Shown here: one piece after another, positions 37,377 through 45,894 of the stretch
Numbering within the stretch: the stretch's first letter is position 1
Layout of the letters: the number at the start of each line of letters is the position of its first letter
NCBI RefSeq assembly: GCF_005795905.1
Contig: NZ_VAWE01000001.1
Span: forward strand, 4,200,001-4,264,000
DNA: 64,000 nt
Direction of reading: 5' to 3'
Origin: Streptomyces marianii
GTDB taxonomy: Bacteria > Actinomycetota > Actinomycetes > Streptomycetales > Streptomycetaceae
The notes under the pieces: generated by a model
What the model saw: the letters and a program-made list of their open reading frames with translations, nothing else
What the model was told of the DNA's origin: nothing
Database searches by the model: none
Made by a program: the position numbers and the translations under genes

Positions 37377-38237
37377 ATCGCTCTCGGGCCCGTCCACAAC
37401 GAGACCCTCGGTTCCTATCTCCACCGCCTGGCCGTCGCCAACAACCGTCCCGCGGGCTTCCTCGCCCGCCTCCTGGGCCCGCTGCCGCCGGAGTTCTCCC
37501 CGCTCAGCAACACCACGGCCGGCTGGAATCCCCACTCACCCGGCCGTCTGGCCATACTCTCCGGGCGCCCAACGCCCCAGCTCGCCTCGGCCCGCCCGCA
37601 CTCGCCGACTTCCTCAGCCCGCGGGGTCCCGGGCAGCGAACGGAACGGCTGATCAGCCGCCCCTGCCGCTGCCACAGCCCGCCGCAGCCCCACCGCTTCC
37701 GTGGTCATCACCCTCTCGCCCGCCCACGTCCACCTCTGCCCGCGGCATCAGCTCTGGACCCGCTCCACTCACGACATCCCGCTCGGCGCCCCACCAGAAG
37801 TCATCGAGGCCCAGCGTCGACTCGACCAGCTCGCCCGCCGTCACCCGCAGACCGGACGAGCCCTCGACATGGCACGGAAAATCGTCGAAGACTGGTCCGC
37901 TTCCGGAATGCCGATCGACCCCGGGAAGGAGCGGACCGATCGTCTTGACCAAGTCGAGGCCCTCGCCGTCAGTAAGAAGATCTCAGCTGAGGACCGCAGT
38001 CACCTCGCAGCGTTCCCCGAGATCGTGGTGCTGACGCACCTGATCCTCGACCCGCGCGATGCACCGCATCTGACGCCGCGCGCTGATCCACCGGCGATTA
38101 CGGGACAGCCCTCAGACGTCGCTATCGTCAGCCTCACCAAGACCGTCCACGACGAACGGTCCGAGGCTGAGGGCTCGTCCGAGCTGCCGATGGTCGGTGC
38201 CATGACCTACCTCTTGACCCGCCAGGGCGACGACTGA
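37377..38237 (+). pseudogene. TniQ-like protein, broken by two frameshifts
   Basis: The frame read from 37377 gives LGPVHNETLGSYLHRLAVAN and FLARLLGPLPPEFSPLS, a TniQ-type N-terminus. Near 37580 the reading moves to a second frame (PALADFLSPRG, then RTERLISRPCRCH). Near 37700 it moves to a third (VVITLSPAHVHLCPRHQLWT), which stays open to 38237. The CxCH and CPRH pieces would form the TniQ zinc site. The last part has a long helical region (VIEAQRRLDQLARRHPQTGR) and no recognised domain. TniQ selects targets in Tn7-like transposition, so this copy cannot be functional as read. Confidence 0.6.
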
Positions 38238-38356
38238 AGCATCGCCCTGGCCCAGACGACACCGGTCCGCTGAGCGGCCACTGTGCCGACAGAAGCGCGA
38301 TTTCCACGCATGCCATGCCCGGGTGAAAACCCGAACCATCAGCGTTCTCAGCGCAC

Positions 38357-38683
38357 ATGGCGACTCCGCAGGCCAAAAGTTCGTCGTCGGACAGATGCGC
38401 TGAGCCCGCCCAGCGACCGGACGTGGACTGGGCGGAAGTGGAGTCGCGCCGGGGCACCACGGTGCCGAGCGACGACAAGCGCATGATCGAGACGTTCGGC
38501 GAAGGCGCCTTCGACGGTTTCCCTCAGCCAGCCGACACGGCCGCTGCTCACGAAGCCCTGACTCTGGCTTCTCCGCAGGACCCAGTGCTGATGATCAAGA
38601 GGAACCCGCAGCGGTCTTGCAGGCACATTCGCCATGTCGGGCGGTCGACTCCGGGCGTGCGGTCGGATAGATCTGGTTCATGA
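38357..38683 (+). pseudogene. Decayed SMI1/KNR4 (SUKH)-like gene
   Basis: An open frame of 108 residues has a short SUKH-like core: DVDWAEVESRRGTTVPSDDK followed by RMIETFGEGAFDGF (about residues 22-56). After that the sequence loses similarity to the fold, and the rest looks like out-of-frame or rearranged DNA. SUKH proteins often serve as immunity proteins against polymorphic toxins. No toxin gene is visible nearby, so this is read as an orphan remnant. It overlaps the next gene start by 4 bases. Confidence 0.4.
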
Positions 38684-40062
38684 CCTCACCTTTCGAAGGG
38701 CTGCTGCGCAGTACGGAACGCGCACTGCTGCACCGTGTTGCCGTCGCCCAGTCCGAGGGACGCGCGCCCTCCCTCGTCGGGGCGGTGGCCAGGGACGGGC
38801 GTCTTGTCTGGAGTGGCGCCCGCGGCCGCGCCGAAGCAGACATGCCGGACGCGGACACCCAGTACCGCATCGGTTCCCTCACCAAGACCTTCACCGCCGT
38901 GCTCGTGCTGAGGCTGCGGGACGAAGGGATGCTCGATCTGAACGATCCGCTGGACAAGTACCTGTCGGGAACAGGCGTGGGCGAGTCGACCATCGCCCAG
39001 CTCCTCTCTCACAGCGCGGGACTTGCGGCCGAGAGTCCCGCCCCATGGTGGGAGCGCACGCCTGGGGCGCTGCGTCCGGAGCTGGCCGATGTGCTCGGTG
39101 AGCAGCCCGTGCTGCACCCCGCCGGGCGCCGCTATCACTACTCCAACACCGGTTACACACTGTTGGGTTTGCTCATCGAGGCGGTGCGGCGCAAGCCGTG
39201 GGAGGAGGTGCTGCGTAGCGAGCTCCTCGAGCCGCTGGGCATGCACCGCACGAGCTGTGACCCCCAGGCCCCTCATGCGAGCGGCTGGGCGGTGCATCCG
39301 TGGGCGGACGTGGTGATGCCCGAACCGGCCGAGGACCTGGGCCTGATGGCCCCGGCCGGTCAGCTCTGGTCGACCGCAGCCGACCTCTGCCGCTTTGCCG
39401 GCTTTCTCGTCGAAGGCGATGAACGGGTACTGAGCGCGGACTCCGTGCGCGAGATGGGAACCGCGTCCGCCCCCTCCGAGCCCGGGGACTGGGACAGCGC
39501 CTATGGGCTCGGTCTGCAGATCGTCCGGAGGAACGGACGTACGCTCATCGGCCACTCCGGGTCGCTGCCGGGATTCGTCGCCTGCCTCTGGACGGACGCG
39601 GAGGAAGGCGTGGCTGCCGTGGTGCTTGCCAATGCGACGTCGGGGCCGCTGCCGGCCGCCGCTGCCGCGGACCTCGTCCACATCGTGGCGGAGGCCGAGC
39701 CTCGCTTGCCGGAGCTCTGGCGTCCGATGCCGGAAGTGGACGAGGCGCTGCTGGAACTGACGGGCGCCTGGTACTGGGGCACCGCCGCCTTCGGGCTGAA
39801 GCTCGTCGCGGACAGGGGTGTCGAGCTGTACCCGCTGTCGGGCAACGGGCGGGGCTCGCGGTTCCGCGCTCGTCCCGACGGGACATGGGGCGGGCTGGAC
39901 GGCTACTTCGCGGGCGAAACCCTGCGTATGGTGCGCGGGTCGGACGGGCATTTGGTCCATCTCGACCTGGGCTCCTTCGTCTTCACTCGGGAACCGTACG
40001 ATCCGGCTGCCGAGGTGCCCGGTGGTGTGGACGAGGGGGGCTGGCGGGGCCTGCCGCTGTGA
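38680..40062 (+). CDS. Serine hydrolase of the beta-lactamase/DD-peptidase (class C) family
   Basis: This 460-residue protein has the SxxK nucleophile in YRIGSLTKTFTAVLVLRLRD (about 62-81), the YxN motif in RRYHYSNTGYTLLGLLIEAV and the HxG motif in LIGHSGSLPGFVA. A C-terminal lipocalin-like region (about 360-450) has ELTGAWYWGTAAFGLKLV. No signal peptide is seen, so it is probably cytoplasmic. Similar proteins act as esterases or D-aminopeptidases, and beta-lactam resistance should not be inferred. The ATG at 38680 has no clear ribosome site, and neighbouring DNA is rearranged. Confidence 0.88.
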   Translation: MTSPFEGLLRSTERALLHRVAVAQSEGRAPSLVGAVARDGRLVWSGARGRAEADMPDADTQYRIGSLTKTFTAVLVLRLRDEGMLDLNDPLDKYLSGTGVGESTIAQLLSHSAGLAAESPAPWWERTPGALRPELADVLGEQPVLHPAGRRYHYSNTGYTLLGLLIEAVRRKPWEEVLRSELLEPLGMHRTSCDPQAPHASGWAVHPWADVVMPEPAEDLGLMAPAGQLWSTAADLCRFAGFLVEGDERVLSADSVREMGTASAPSEPGDWDSAYGLGLQIVRRNGRTLIGHSGSLPGFVACLWTDAEEGVAAVVLANATSGPLPAAAAADLVHIVAEAEPRLPELWRPMPEVDEALLELTGAWYWGTAAFGLKLVADRGVELYPLSGNGRGSRFRARPDGTWGGLDGYFAGETLRMVRGSDGHLVHLDLGSFVFTREPYDPAAEVPGGVDEGGWRGLPL

Positions 40063-40107
40063 CGAGCGGATCGCGCGCCTCGGTCGGGCGCCGTCCTGAG
40101 TCGGCGC

Positions 40108-40139
40108 CCGGTGGCGGTTTCACGTGAAACCGTCACCGG
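40108..40139. terminator. Terminator-like palindrome built around parS site 8
   Basis: The 32-bp inverted repeat has arms CCGGTGGCG and CGTCACCGG (one mismatch) flanking the parS core. It lies 46 bases after the serine hydrolase stop and faces a convergent gene. Confidence 0.75.
40117..40130. promoter_or_regulatory. parS site 8
   Basis: A perfect GTTTCACGTGAAAC is at the centre of palindrome 40108-40139. Confidence 0.95.
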
Positions 40140-40322
40140 CTGCTCGGACGGGCGGCTCGCTCGACGGCGCGGAATCGCGGAGCCTTCGCACCCGACGGGC
40201 CCCGGCAGTGGGGAGGCCTCCTTCGATCACGGTTGAGGCCTGCTGCCCGGGCCGGATGGCAGACGCCGGACGGAAGATCGATGTGGGACCCGTGCGCGGG
40301 CCGCGAGGGGCCGGGGGAGGCG

Positions 40323-40775
40323 TCAGAGCACTCGCTTGAAGCCCAGATGCGACGCCTCGAAGCCCAGGCGCTCGTAGAAGCGATGGGCGTCGGTGCGGGA
40401 GGCGTCGGACGTCAGCTGGACGAGGCGGCAGCCGAGGCGGCCTGATTCCTCGACCGCCCACTCGATGAGCTGGGTGCCGAGCCCGCTGCCCCGTTCGTCT
40501 GCGTGGATCCGTACCGCTTCGATGATCGAGCGGGTGGCTCCGCGGCGGGACAGCCCGGGGATGACGGTGAGCTGCAGGGTGCCGACGGCCCGGCCATCGC
40601 GCTCGGCGACCACGAGGTGCTGGTTCGGGTCTGCTGCGAGTCGTTCGAACGCGGCCAGATAGGGGGCCGGGTCGTCGAGCGACTCGCGCTGCGCGCCCAG
40701 CGGATCGTCGGCGAGCATCGCCACGATCGCGGGGACGTCGGAGGGGGAGGCGGGCCGTATCTGCAGATCGCTCAT
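40323..40775 (-). CDS. GNAT-family N-acetyltransferase
   Basis: This 150-residue protein begins DLQIRPASPSDVPAIVAML and has the acetyl-CoA motif IHADERGSGLGTQLIEWAV at about 86-104. The C-terminal motif is TDAHRFYERLGFEASHLGFK. ATG 40775 is preferred, and a second in-frame ATG lies 9 bases upstream. The substrate is unknown. It lies downstream of, and on the same strand as, the marR gene, with a 44-base gap, so co-transcription is likely. Confidence 0.88.
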   Translation of the reverse strand: MSDLQIRPASPSDVPAIVAMLADDPLGAQRESLDDPAPYLAAFERLAADPNQHLVVAERDGRAVGTLQLTVIPGLSRRGATRSIIEAVRIHADERGSGLGTQLIEWAVEESGRLGCRLVQLTSDASRTDAHRFYERLGFEASHLGFKRVL

Positions 40776-40819
40776 GATCCGCACCCTATGCGCCTCTCAT
40801 GGTGAAGTGGTTGGCGGTC

Positions 40820-41311
40820 TCACCCGGAGGCGGCGGTCGGTGCGGGGACCGTGGATGCGGGAAGCTTCAGCTCCTCGACCGCCCGGACCAGCGGAGCCAG
40901 TTCGGGGTCCTTGGCCGCCTCATCGAGGGCCTCGCGGAGTGCGCGGTCGTTCGTCGGCCGGGCTGCGGTCAGGAGTTCCAGGCCGGCTTCCGTGACATCG
41001 GTGTAGATGCCGCGCCGGTCGGTGTCGCACAGGTAGCGGTTCAGCAGTCCACGGTCTTCGAGCCGGGTGACGAGGCGGGTGGTGGCGCTCTGGCTGAGGA
41101 CGACGGCGTCGGCGACCTGCTTCATCTGGAGGTGTCCGCCCGGGCCGCCGTGCTGGCGGCTGAGTACGTCCAGCAGCGAGTACTCCCGCACGCTCAGATC
41201 GTGATGCGTTTGGAGGGCCCGCTCGACATGGCCCTCGATCCTGCCGTGCAACAGGGAGAGAGCGCACCAGCTCTGAGCGAGTGCGGTGAGTGCCGGGTCC
41301 GTCGCTGCCAT
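40820..41311 (-). CDS. MarR-family transcriptional regulator
   Basis: This 163-residue protein has the MarR winged helix: LSVREYSLLDVLSRQHGG, then MKQVADAVVLSQSATTRLVT and RLEDRGLLNRYLCDTDRRG. The start is ATG after GGAGGAGAG. It faces the remains of an MFS exporter gene, the usual MarR partner. The intervening AT-rich stretch (41383-41445) with short TGCAAT/ATTGCA-like half-sites may be its operator. Confidence 0.93.
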   Translation of the reverse strand: MAATDPALTALAQSWCALSLLHGRIEGHVERALQTHHDLSVREYSLLDVLSRQHGGPGGHLQMKQVADAVVLSQSATTRLVTRLEDRGLLNRYLCDTDRRGIYTDVTEAGLELLTAARPTNDRALREALDEAAKDPELAPLVRAVEELKLPASTVPAPTAASG

Positions 41312-41448
41312 CGATCTCTCCTCCGTCCAGGAGCGTCGTGCGGGCCTGGCCTCGGCCCCTGCGGAGTGACGCGACTCCAAGAGTAGACGATCAATGCAAT
41401 ATCCAGCGTTTACAATTAACCCTATCTGCAATTATTGTTGGCACGTGT

Positions 41449-41845
41449 AAAGAGCATGCGCAAGCTCTTGAGAAGGTGACCCCCCAGAACAAGACCGCGG
41501 CGGCCGTCACCGTCGTTCTCGTCGGCGGGCCGGGCTTCGCCACCATGCCGCCGCTCCAGAAGCGGGTTCTCGACCAGGCTTCGGGTGCACCCACACTGGC
41601 GTCGGCCGTCAACATCGGCGCCTTCAACCTCGGTAACGCCCTTGCCGCCTGGCTCGGTGGCATCGCCATCGCGGCCGGGCTCGGGTTCACCGCCCCAACT
41701 GGGTGGGTGCGCTGCTCGCCGGATCGGCTCTGGTGCCGGCGGTGCTCTCCGGTGCCCTCGAGCGCCGGGACGTCCACCGGGACAGCCGACTGGCCGCGGC
41801 TGCGGCCGCCTCCGAGCCGGTCCCGTCCGTCGCAGCCCGCCACTG
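41449..41845 (+). pseudogene. C-terminal remnant of an MFS exporter, frameshifted
   Basis: The sequence reads the last third of an arabinose-efflux-type permease: VTVVLVGGPGFATMPPLQKR, then SAVNIGAFNLGNALAAWLGG and IAIAAGLGFTAP. Near 41695 one base is missing, and the next frame continues NWVGALLAGSALVPAVLSGA and LERRDVHRDSRL to a TGA at 41843. The first two-thirds of the gene is absent; the join lies just beyond the marR promoter region. The intact gene was presumably the target of the adjacent MarR protein. Confidence 0.7.
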
Positions 41846-42180
41846 ACCTCGCGGGACGACCACGGCAGTCCTCTTCGATTCCCCCAGCACCCGCAAGACC
41901 TGCACGGCCCTCCGGCTGCGCCCGCTGTGGCCTTCGCGGCCGCGGTCCGGCCCGGCGGCCCTTTCCACACCCTGCAGACCGCCCCAGACCGCCCGCTCTT
42001 CTTCAACGCGAGTGGTGTCCCGCCGCGCCGGGACGGTCTCCTCGTCAGTGCGATCGGCATCGGCGGAGGCGCCCCCGAGCAGGACCGCTTCGCGACCACG
42101 GCGCAGGAGGTTCTGGCCCGCTGGGTCCCGTCCTCGGCGGAACCGGCCCGGGGCGGAACCGCGGGCCGGCCCGCTCGGGC
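41846..42180 (+). other. Probable decayed coding DNA, unidentified
   Basis: In one plus-strand frame a short run (FHTLQTAPDRPLFFNASGVP, then LLVSAIGIGGGAPEQDRFAT) looks protein-like. It has no start and runs into the antisense of the next gene. No family was recognised. It may be another remnant left by the deletion that truncated the MFS gene. Confidence 0.3.
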
Positions 42181-43035
42181 TCAACCCGCCGCGACGGTCA
42201 GTGGCGCGAATCGGCGAGTCCAGTCGCCCGGAAGAGCGGAAGCGCCGCGGAGCATCACGGAATTGAAGGCGATCAGCTCGATGCCGCTCGCCTTCACCCA
42301 GGTGAGCAGTTCCTCATGTCGCACATCGATGTCCGTGCGGAGCGGACGCTCCGTCTCCGCGGCCAGCGAGGTGATCAGGGCCTTGGCGGTGTCCGTGTCC
42401 CGTGCGACCAGCGGGCCGACGACCTGGGTCTCCATGTTCGGCCATGCGGCCGCGTAGCCCGTGAGGACACCGTCGGCTTCGGCAACCCTCAACTGGTCGG
42501 CGAAGGCGGGCAGCCGGGCGAGCATATGTGTCCGGTCCACCCCGAACACCTCGGCGTCCAGACGGAGGATCGCGGGGAGATCCTCCGCCGTGGCCGCCCG
42601 GGTCACGGCCCGGGGCGCCGGACCGGAGAGACGGAAGCGGCCACGGACCATCTCGGCGCGGCCGGCGTGGGTGAAGCCCAGTTCTTCGTAGAGCGGCTGT
42701 CCGTTCGGCGTGGCATGCAGGGCCAGGGGGGTCTCGCCAGTCTCGGCGAGTACGTGCCTCATCAGACGTCGCCCGACACCCTGCCGGGCGTACCGTTCGG
42801 CCACGAGCATCATGCCGAGGGCGGAGAGCGCCGGACCGTACGACGTCACCACACACCCCGCCACGAGCCCTCCGGTTTCGGTGTCGTCGATGCCGTACCC
42901 GGTGCCCGCCGCGAGCAGGAGACCCCATTTGTGCTCCTCGCGCGGCCATCCCCGGTCCTCCGAGAGATTCGCGCAGAGGTGCAGGTCCGCGGTGGTCAGA
43001 CGCCGGACGGGGAACTCGGTGAGCGGAGTTGGCAT
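42181..43035 (-). CDS. Two-domain GNAT acetyltransferase
   Basis: This 284-residue protein has an N-terminal GNAT domain with the acetyl-CoA loop MMLVAERYARQGVGRRLMRH (about 71-90) and PLYEELGFTHAGRAEMVRGR. A second, GNAT-like C-terminal domain (about 145-275) begins AVTRAATAEDLPAILRLDAE, without a clear RxxGxG loop. This architecture recurs in actinobacteria. The substrate is unknown. The start is ATG at 43035; an upstream frame extends to 43335 without a better start. Confidence 0.85.
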   Translation of the reverse strand: MPTPLTEFPVRRLTTADLHLCANLSEDRGWPREEHKWGLLLAAGTGYGIDDTETGGLVAGCVVTSYGPALSALGMMLVAERYARQGVGRRLMRHVLAETGETPLALHATPNGQPLYEELGFTHAGRAEMVRGRFRLSGPAPRAVTRAATAEDLPAILRLDAEVFGVDRTHMLARLPAFADQLRVAEADGVLTGYAAAWPNMETQVVGPLVARDTDTAKALITSLAAETERPLRTDIDVRHEELLTWVKASGIELIAFNSVMLRGASALPGDWTRRFAPLTVAAG

Positions 43036-44002
43036 GAGGTCAGGCTGTCTGACGCAGTGATCTTCCGTCCACCGCTTTCGGGGAAGTGGCCCGGCAGCGA
43101 GACGACAGACGCGGCCAGCAGGTCGGCGGTATCGGCCACCGGCAGCCCCGTGGCGGCCGGGTCGGCTGCGGCATCCACACCGGGGCGGAGCGAGAGGGCG
43201 GTGGGCGCGGTCGTTGTCGGGGAGGGCCCACCGAGTCGGGCGTTTGAGCGTTTCACGTGAAACACCGTGCCGGGGACGGGTCGCTCTTCGCGTCTGACGA
43301 GGGGAGTAGCCGGGCGGACCGGCCTCGCTCCTCATCGCGAGCGGGATTCCTTCGCTCTGACATTGTCCAACCGGAGTGTGCGCGTCGTCGGGGGTTCATC
43401 TCCGTCGGCCATTCCGTTCATGGAACCGGTCGAACCGCCCTGCATTCTCGTGCTACGAAGTGGTGAAGGTCGCGAAGGGGCTCTGTGCAGAGATCGGGAT
43501 GATGGCTGAACGGGCCCTGTCGCCCCTGCCGATTCGCTGCCCGATGCGCAGATCTTTGCCGTGGCGACCGTTGCGGACGCGGTGAATGCGGACCATCATC
43601 TGTCCGGGCGGCTCGCCGCACCGCACCGGACGGGATGCGAACCTGCTGGGGACGGGCGAACTGGTGGGATTCTCCTGCTGGTTTCGGGTGAGGTGACATA
43701 CCCACCGAGACCCGAGTCGTGGCCGCGTAAACGGACATGGGTGCGATGCAGCCTAACGGGAAAGCGGGTGAGGATACCCGGACTTTCCGCTCTTTGTCCG
43801 CTGCCGGGCGGGAGCTGGCATGCTGCGACGACGAGCGCTGCGGGCAACGTCACCATCCGGTCCCACTCGCCCGAATCCCATAATCGCGAAGGCTAATGTG
43901 GGCGGGCACGAGTCATTGAGAGCAGAGCGGGGAAATCGAGGCGCCTTCCGAACCAGCGGAAGTGCGCAGACCGACCGAGAGATGTTCGAGGCGAGGCACA
44001 CA
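43036..44002. other. Nearly 1 kb without a recognisable gene
   Basis: The region holds parS site 9 (43250-43263). Short plus-strand frames at 43267-43509 and 43561-43896 have no recognised similarity. Base composition is less extreme than in neighbouring genes, which suggests decayed or regulatory DNA. The promoter of the flavohemoglobin gene must lie near its right end. Confidence 0.5.
43250..43263. promoter_or_regulatory. parS site 9
   Basis: A perfect GTTTCACGTGAAAC in non-coding DNA, without extended flanking arms. It is the last parS seen; none occurs from 43264 to 64000. Confidence 0.95.
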
Positions 44003-45697
44003 ATGGACGCTCCGACCGCTACGTCGGCCGACAACGGGACCTCCGGTGAGAACGGCGCGAGGGGCGGGGGAGGCTGGTTCACCCCCCGGAAGCAGCCTGC
44101 CGAAGGCCGTCCGGCTCCTGGTGGTACCGAGAGCTCTGCCCGCGGGGGAGCCGAATCGGCGGACGACGGGCGAATAGCCACCCCCAGCCGGCCGGTCGCC
44201 TCCATCCGTCCCGTCGGCACGGGAGCCGAGCGGGCTGCCGGGACCCCGCCGCGCGGAGTCGCCGTTCCCCAGACACGCACCGCACCCGAGGCCCGGCGGC
44301 CACCGGTCTCGGCGCCGCATGAGACGCCTGCACCGCCGGTCGTTCCCCCCTACGGAGCTGGTGCCGCGTACGACGCCTCATCGCCCTACGGAGGCAACGA
44401 CCCCCACCACGGCCCCCCTCAGCACGACACCCCGTCCCACGGCGGCGCAGCGCCTCATCAGAGCTCCGCGCCCCACCACCCGCACCAGGCAGTTCCGTCC
44501 CACGGTGCCGACGCACCGCACTCCGGCCCCGCCCCCGACCCCGGCGGCCCCGGCTCCGTTCTGTTCTCCAGAGTCTCCGACCAGAAGGCGTCCCCCGACG
44601 CGATCCTCATCCGGCGGACCATGGAGGAGATCGCTCCGGTCGCCGACAAGGTCACTTCCTACTTCTACGCCCTGTTGTTCGTCCGCCACCCCGATCTGCG
44701 GTCCCTCTTCCCGGCCGCCATGGACACCCAGCGCGACCGGCTCCTCAAGGCGCTGCTCACCGCCGCCGAGCACATGGACAACACGCCCGTACTGGTCGAC
44801 TACCTCGAGCACCTCGGCCGCGGTCACCGGAAGTACGGCACCCAGCCCGCGCACTACCCGGCCGTCGGCGAGGCGCTCATCGGGGCGCTGACCCGCTACG
44901 CGACGACGACCTGGAACGAGGAGACCGAAGCCGCGTGGGTCCGGACCTACACGACCATCTCCCAGATCATGATCGACTCTGCCGCCGAGAACGAACGGCA
45001 CGCGCCGGCCTGGTGGCACGCCGAGGTGGTGTCCCACGACCTCAGAACTCCGGACATCGCGGTCGTCACCGTGCGACCCGACCAGCCGTACCCGTTCCTG
45101 GCCGGTCAGTACACGAGTCTCGAGACGCCGTGGTGGCCGAGGATCTGGCGGCACTACTCCTTCGCGGGTGCGCCCCGTTCCGACGGACTGCTCTCGTTCC
45201 ATGTGAAGGCCGTCCCGGCGGGCTGGGTCTCCAACGCCCTGGTCCATCACGCCCGGCCCGGCGATGTGCTCCGGCTGGGCCCGCCTGCGGGCTCGATGGT
45301 CGTCGACCACACCACCGACAACGGGATGCTCTGCCTGGGTGGCGGTACCGGTATCGCGCCCATCAAGGCGTTGGTCGAGGACGTCGCCGAGCACGGTGAG
45401 CGCCGTCCGGTGGAGGTGTTCTACGGGGCGCGCAGCGATCACGACCTCTATGACATCGACACGATGCTGCGGCTCCAGCAGAGCCATCCGTGGCTCCAGG
45501 TACGGCCCATCGTGGATGGCAGGACGCAGTTGCCCGACGCCGTGCTCGAGTACGGGCCGTGGAACGAGTACGACGCGTTCCTCTCCGGCCCGGTCGGGAT
45601 GATCCGCAGCGGAGTGGACACGCTCAGGGGCGTCGGCATCCCGTCGGAGCGGATCCGTCACGACTCGCTCGAAGAGCTCGTCGCCGCCGCCGACTAG
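44003..45697 (+). CDS. Flavohemoglobin-like protein with long disordered N-terminus
   Basis: This protein has about 564 residues. The first about 185 are Pro/His/Gly/Ala-rich and disordered. The globin domain (about 190-330) has SYFYALLFVRHPDLRSLFP and the likely proximal His in LEHLGRGHRKYGTQPAHYP. The FAD domain has RHYSFAGAPRSDGLLSFHVK and the NAD domain has MLCLGGGTGIAPIKALVEDV. The domain order matches nitric-oxide dioxygenases, so NO detoxification is inferred. ATG 44003 follows GAGGCGAGG, but the frame is open to 43820. The TAG stop lies inside the start of a repeat element (45694), so the C-terminus may have been altered. Confidence 0.85.
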   Translation: MDAPTATSADNGTSGENGARGGGGWFTPRKQPAEGRPAPGGTESSARGGAESADDGRIATPSRPVASIRPVGTGAERAAGTPPRGVAVPQTRTAPEARRPPVSAPHETPAPPVVPPYGAGAAYDASSPYGGNDPHHGPPQHDTPSHGGAAPHQSSAPHHPHQAVPSHGADAPHSGPAPDPGGPGSVLFSRVSDQKASPDAILIRRTMEEIAPVADKVTSYFYALLFVRHPDLRSLFPAAMDTQRDRLLKALLTAAEHMDNTPVLVDYLEHLGRGHRKYGTQPAHYPAVGEALIGALTRYATTTWNEETEAAWVRTYTTISQIMIDSAAENERHAPAWWHAEVVSHDLRTPDIAVVTVRPDQPYPFLAGQYTSLETPWWPRIWRHYSFAGAPRSDGLLSFHVKAVPAGWVSNALVHHARPGDVLRLGPPAGSMVVDHTTDNGMLCLGGGTGIAPIKALVEDVAEHGERRPVEVFYGARSDHDLYDIDTMLRLQQSHPWLQVRPIVDGRTQLPDAVLEYGPWNEYDAFLSGPVGMIRSGVDTLRGVGIPSERIRHDSLEELVAAAD

Positions 45698-45719
45698 GGC
45701 GTGTTGCGAAAGTAGCTCC
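45683..45719 (+). repeat. Left copy of a 37-bp direct repeat flanking the mobile segment
   Basis: It matches 46991-47027 at 34 of 37 positions. It covers the last codons of the flavohemoglobin gene (GCC GCC GCC GAC TAG) and the start of the repeat element. Confidence 0.8.
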
Positions 45720-45894
45720 ATCCCGGGGCCTGCGGCGTCTGGTGCATGGAGTCTCCCCCGGGCCCTCCGGGCCGAGGGGAAGATCGCAAGGCGCCGGATC
45801 GACCCCGCAGTGGGCCTGATCGGTTGATTCGGCAACGCCGCGAGCCGCCGTGCCGGGCGCCGCGACGGGGCGAACGTCGCCCGATGCGGCACTA
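45694..45894. mobile_element. About 200-bp repeat element, MITE- or REP-like
   Basis: This non-coding segment is bounded by CTAG at both ends. It begins CTAGGGCGTGTTGCGAAAGT and ends GATGCGGCACTAG. Its first 12 bases equal those of the adjacent IS5-type end. Its last 37 bp recur at 28713-28749. It contains a strong GC hairpin (CCCCCGGGCCCTCCGGGCCGAGGGG at about 45757-45781). It has no coding capacity, so it is read as a non-autonomous element or IS relic. Confidence 0.55.

Noticed and set aside
38680..40062. Beta-lactamase resistance gene
   Set aside because: The SxxK/YxN/HxG set fits the broad class C serine hydrolase family. No signal peptide is present and many members are not beta-lactamases.
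41290..43260. 656-residue plus-strand frame through the MFS remnant and the acetyltransferase
   Set aside because: Only the short stretch 41449-41695 is protein-like. The rest is antisense of 42181-43035 or out-of-frame DNA.
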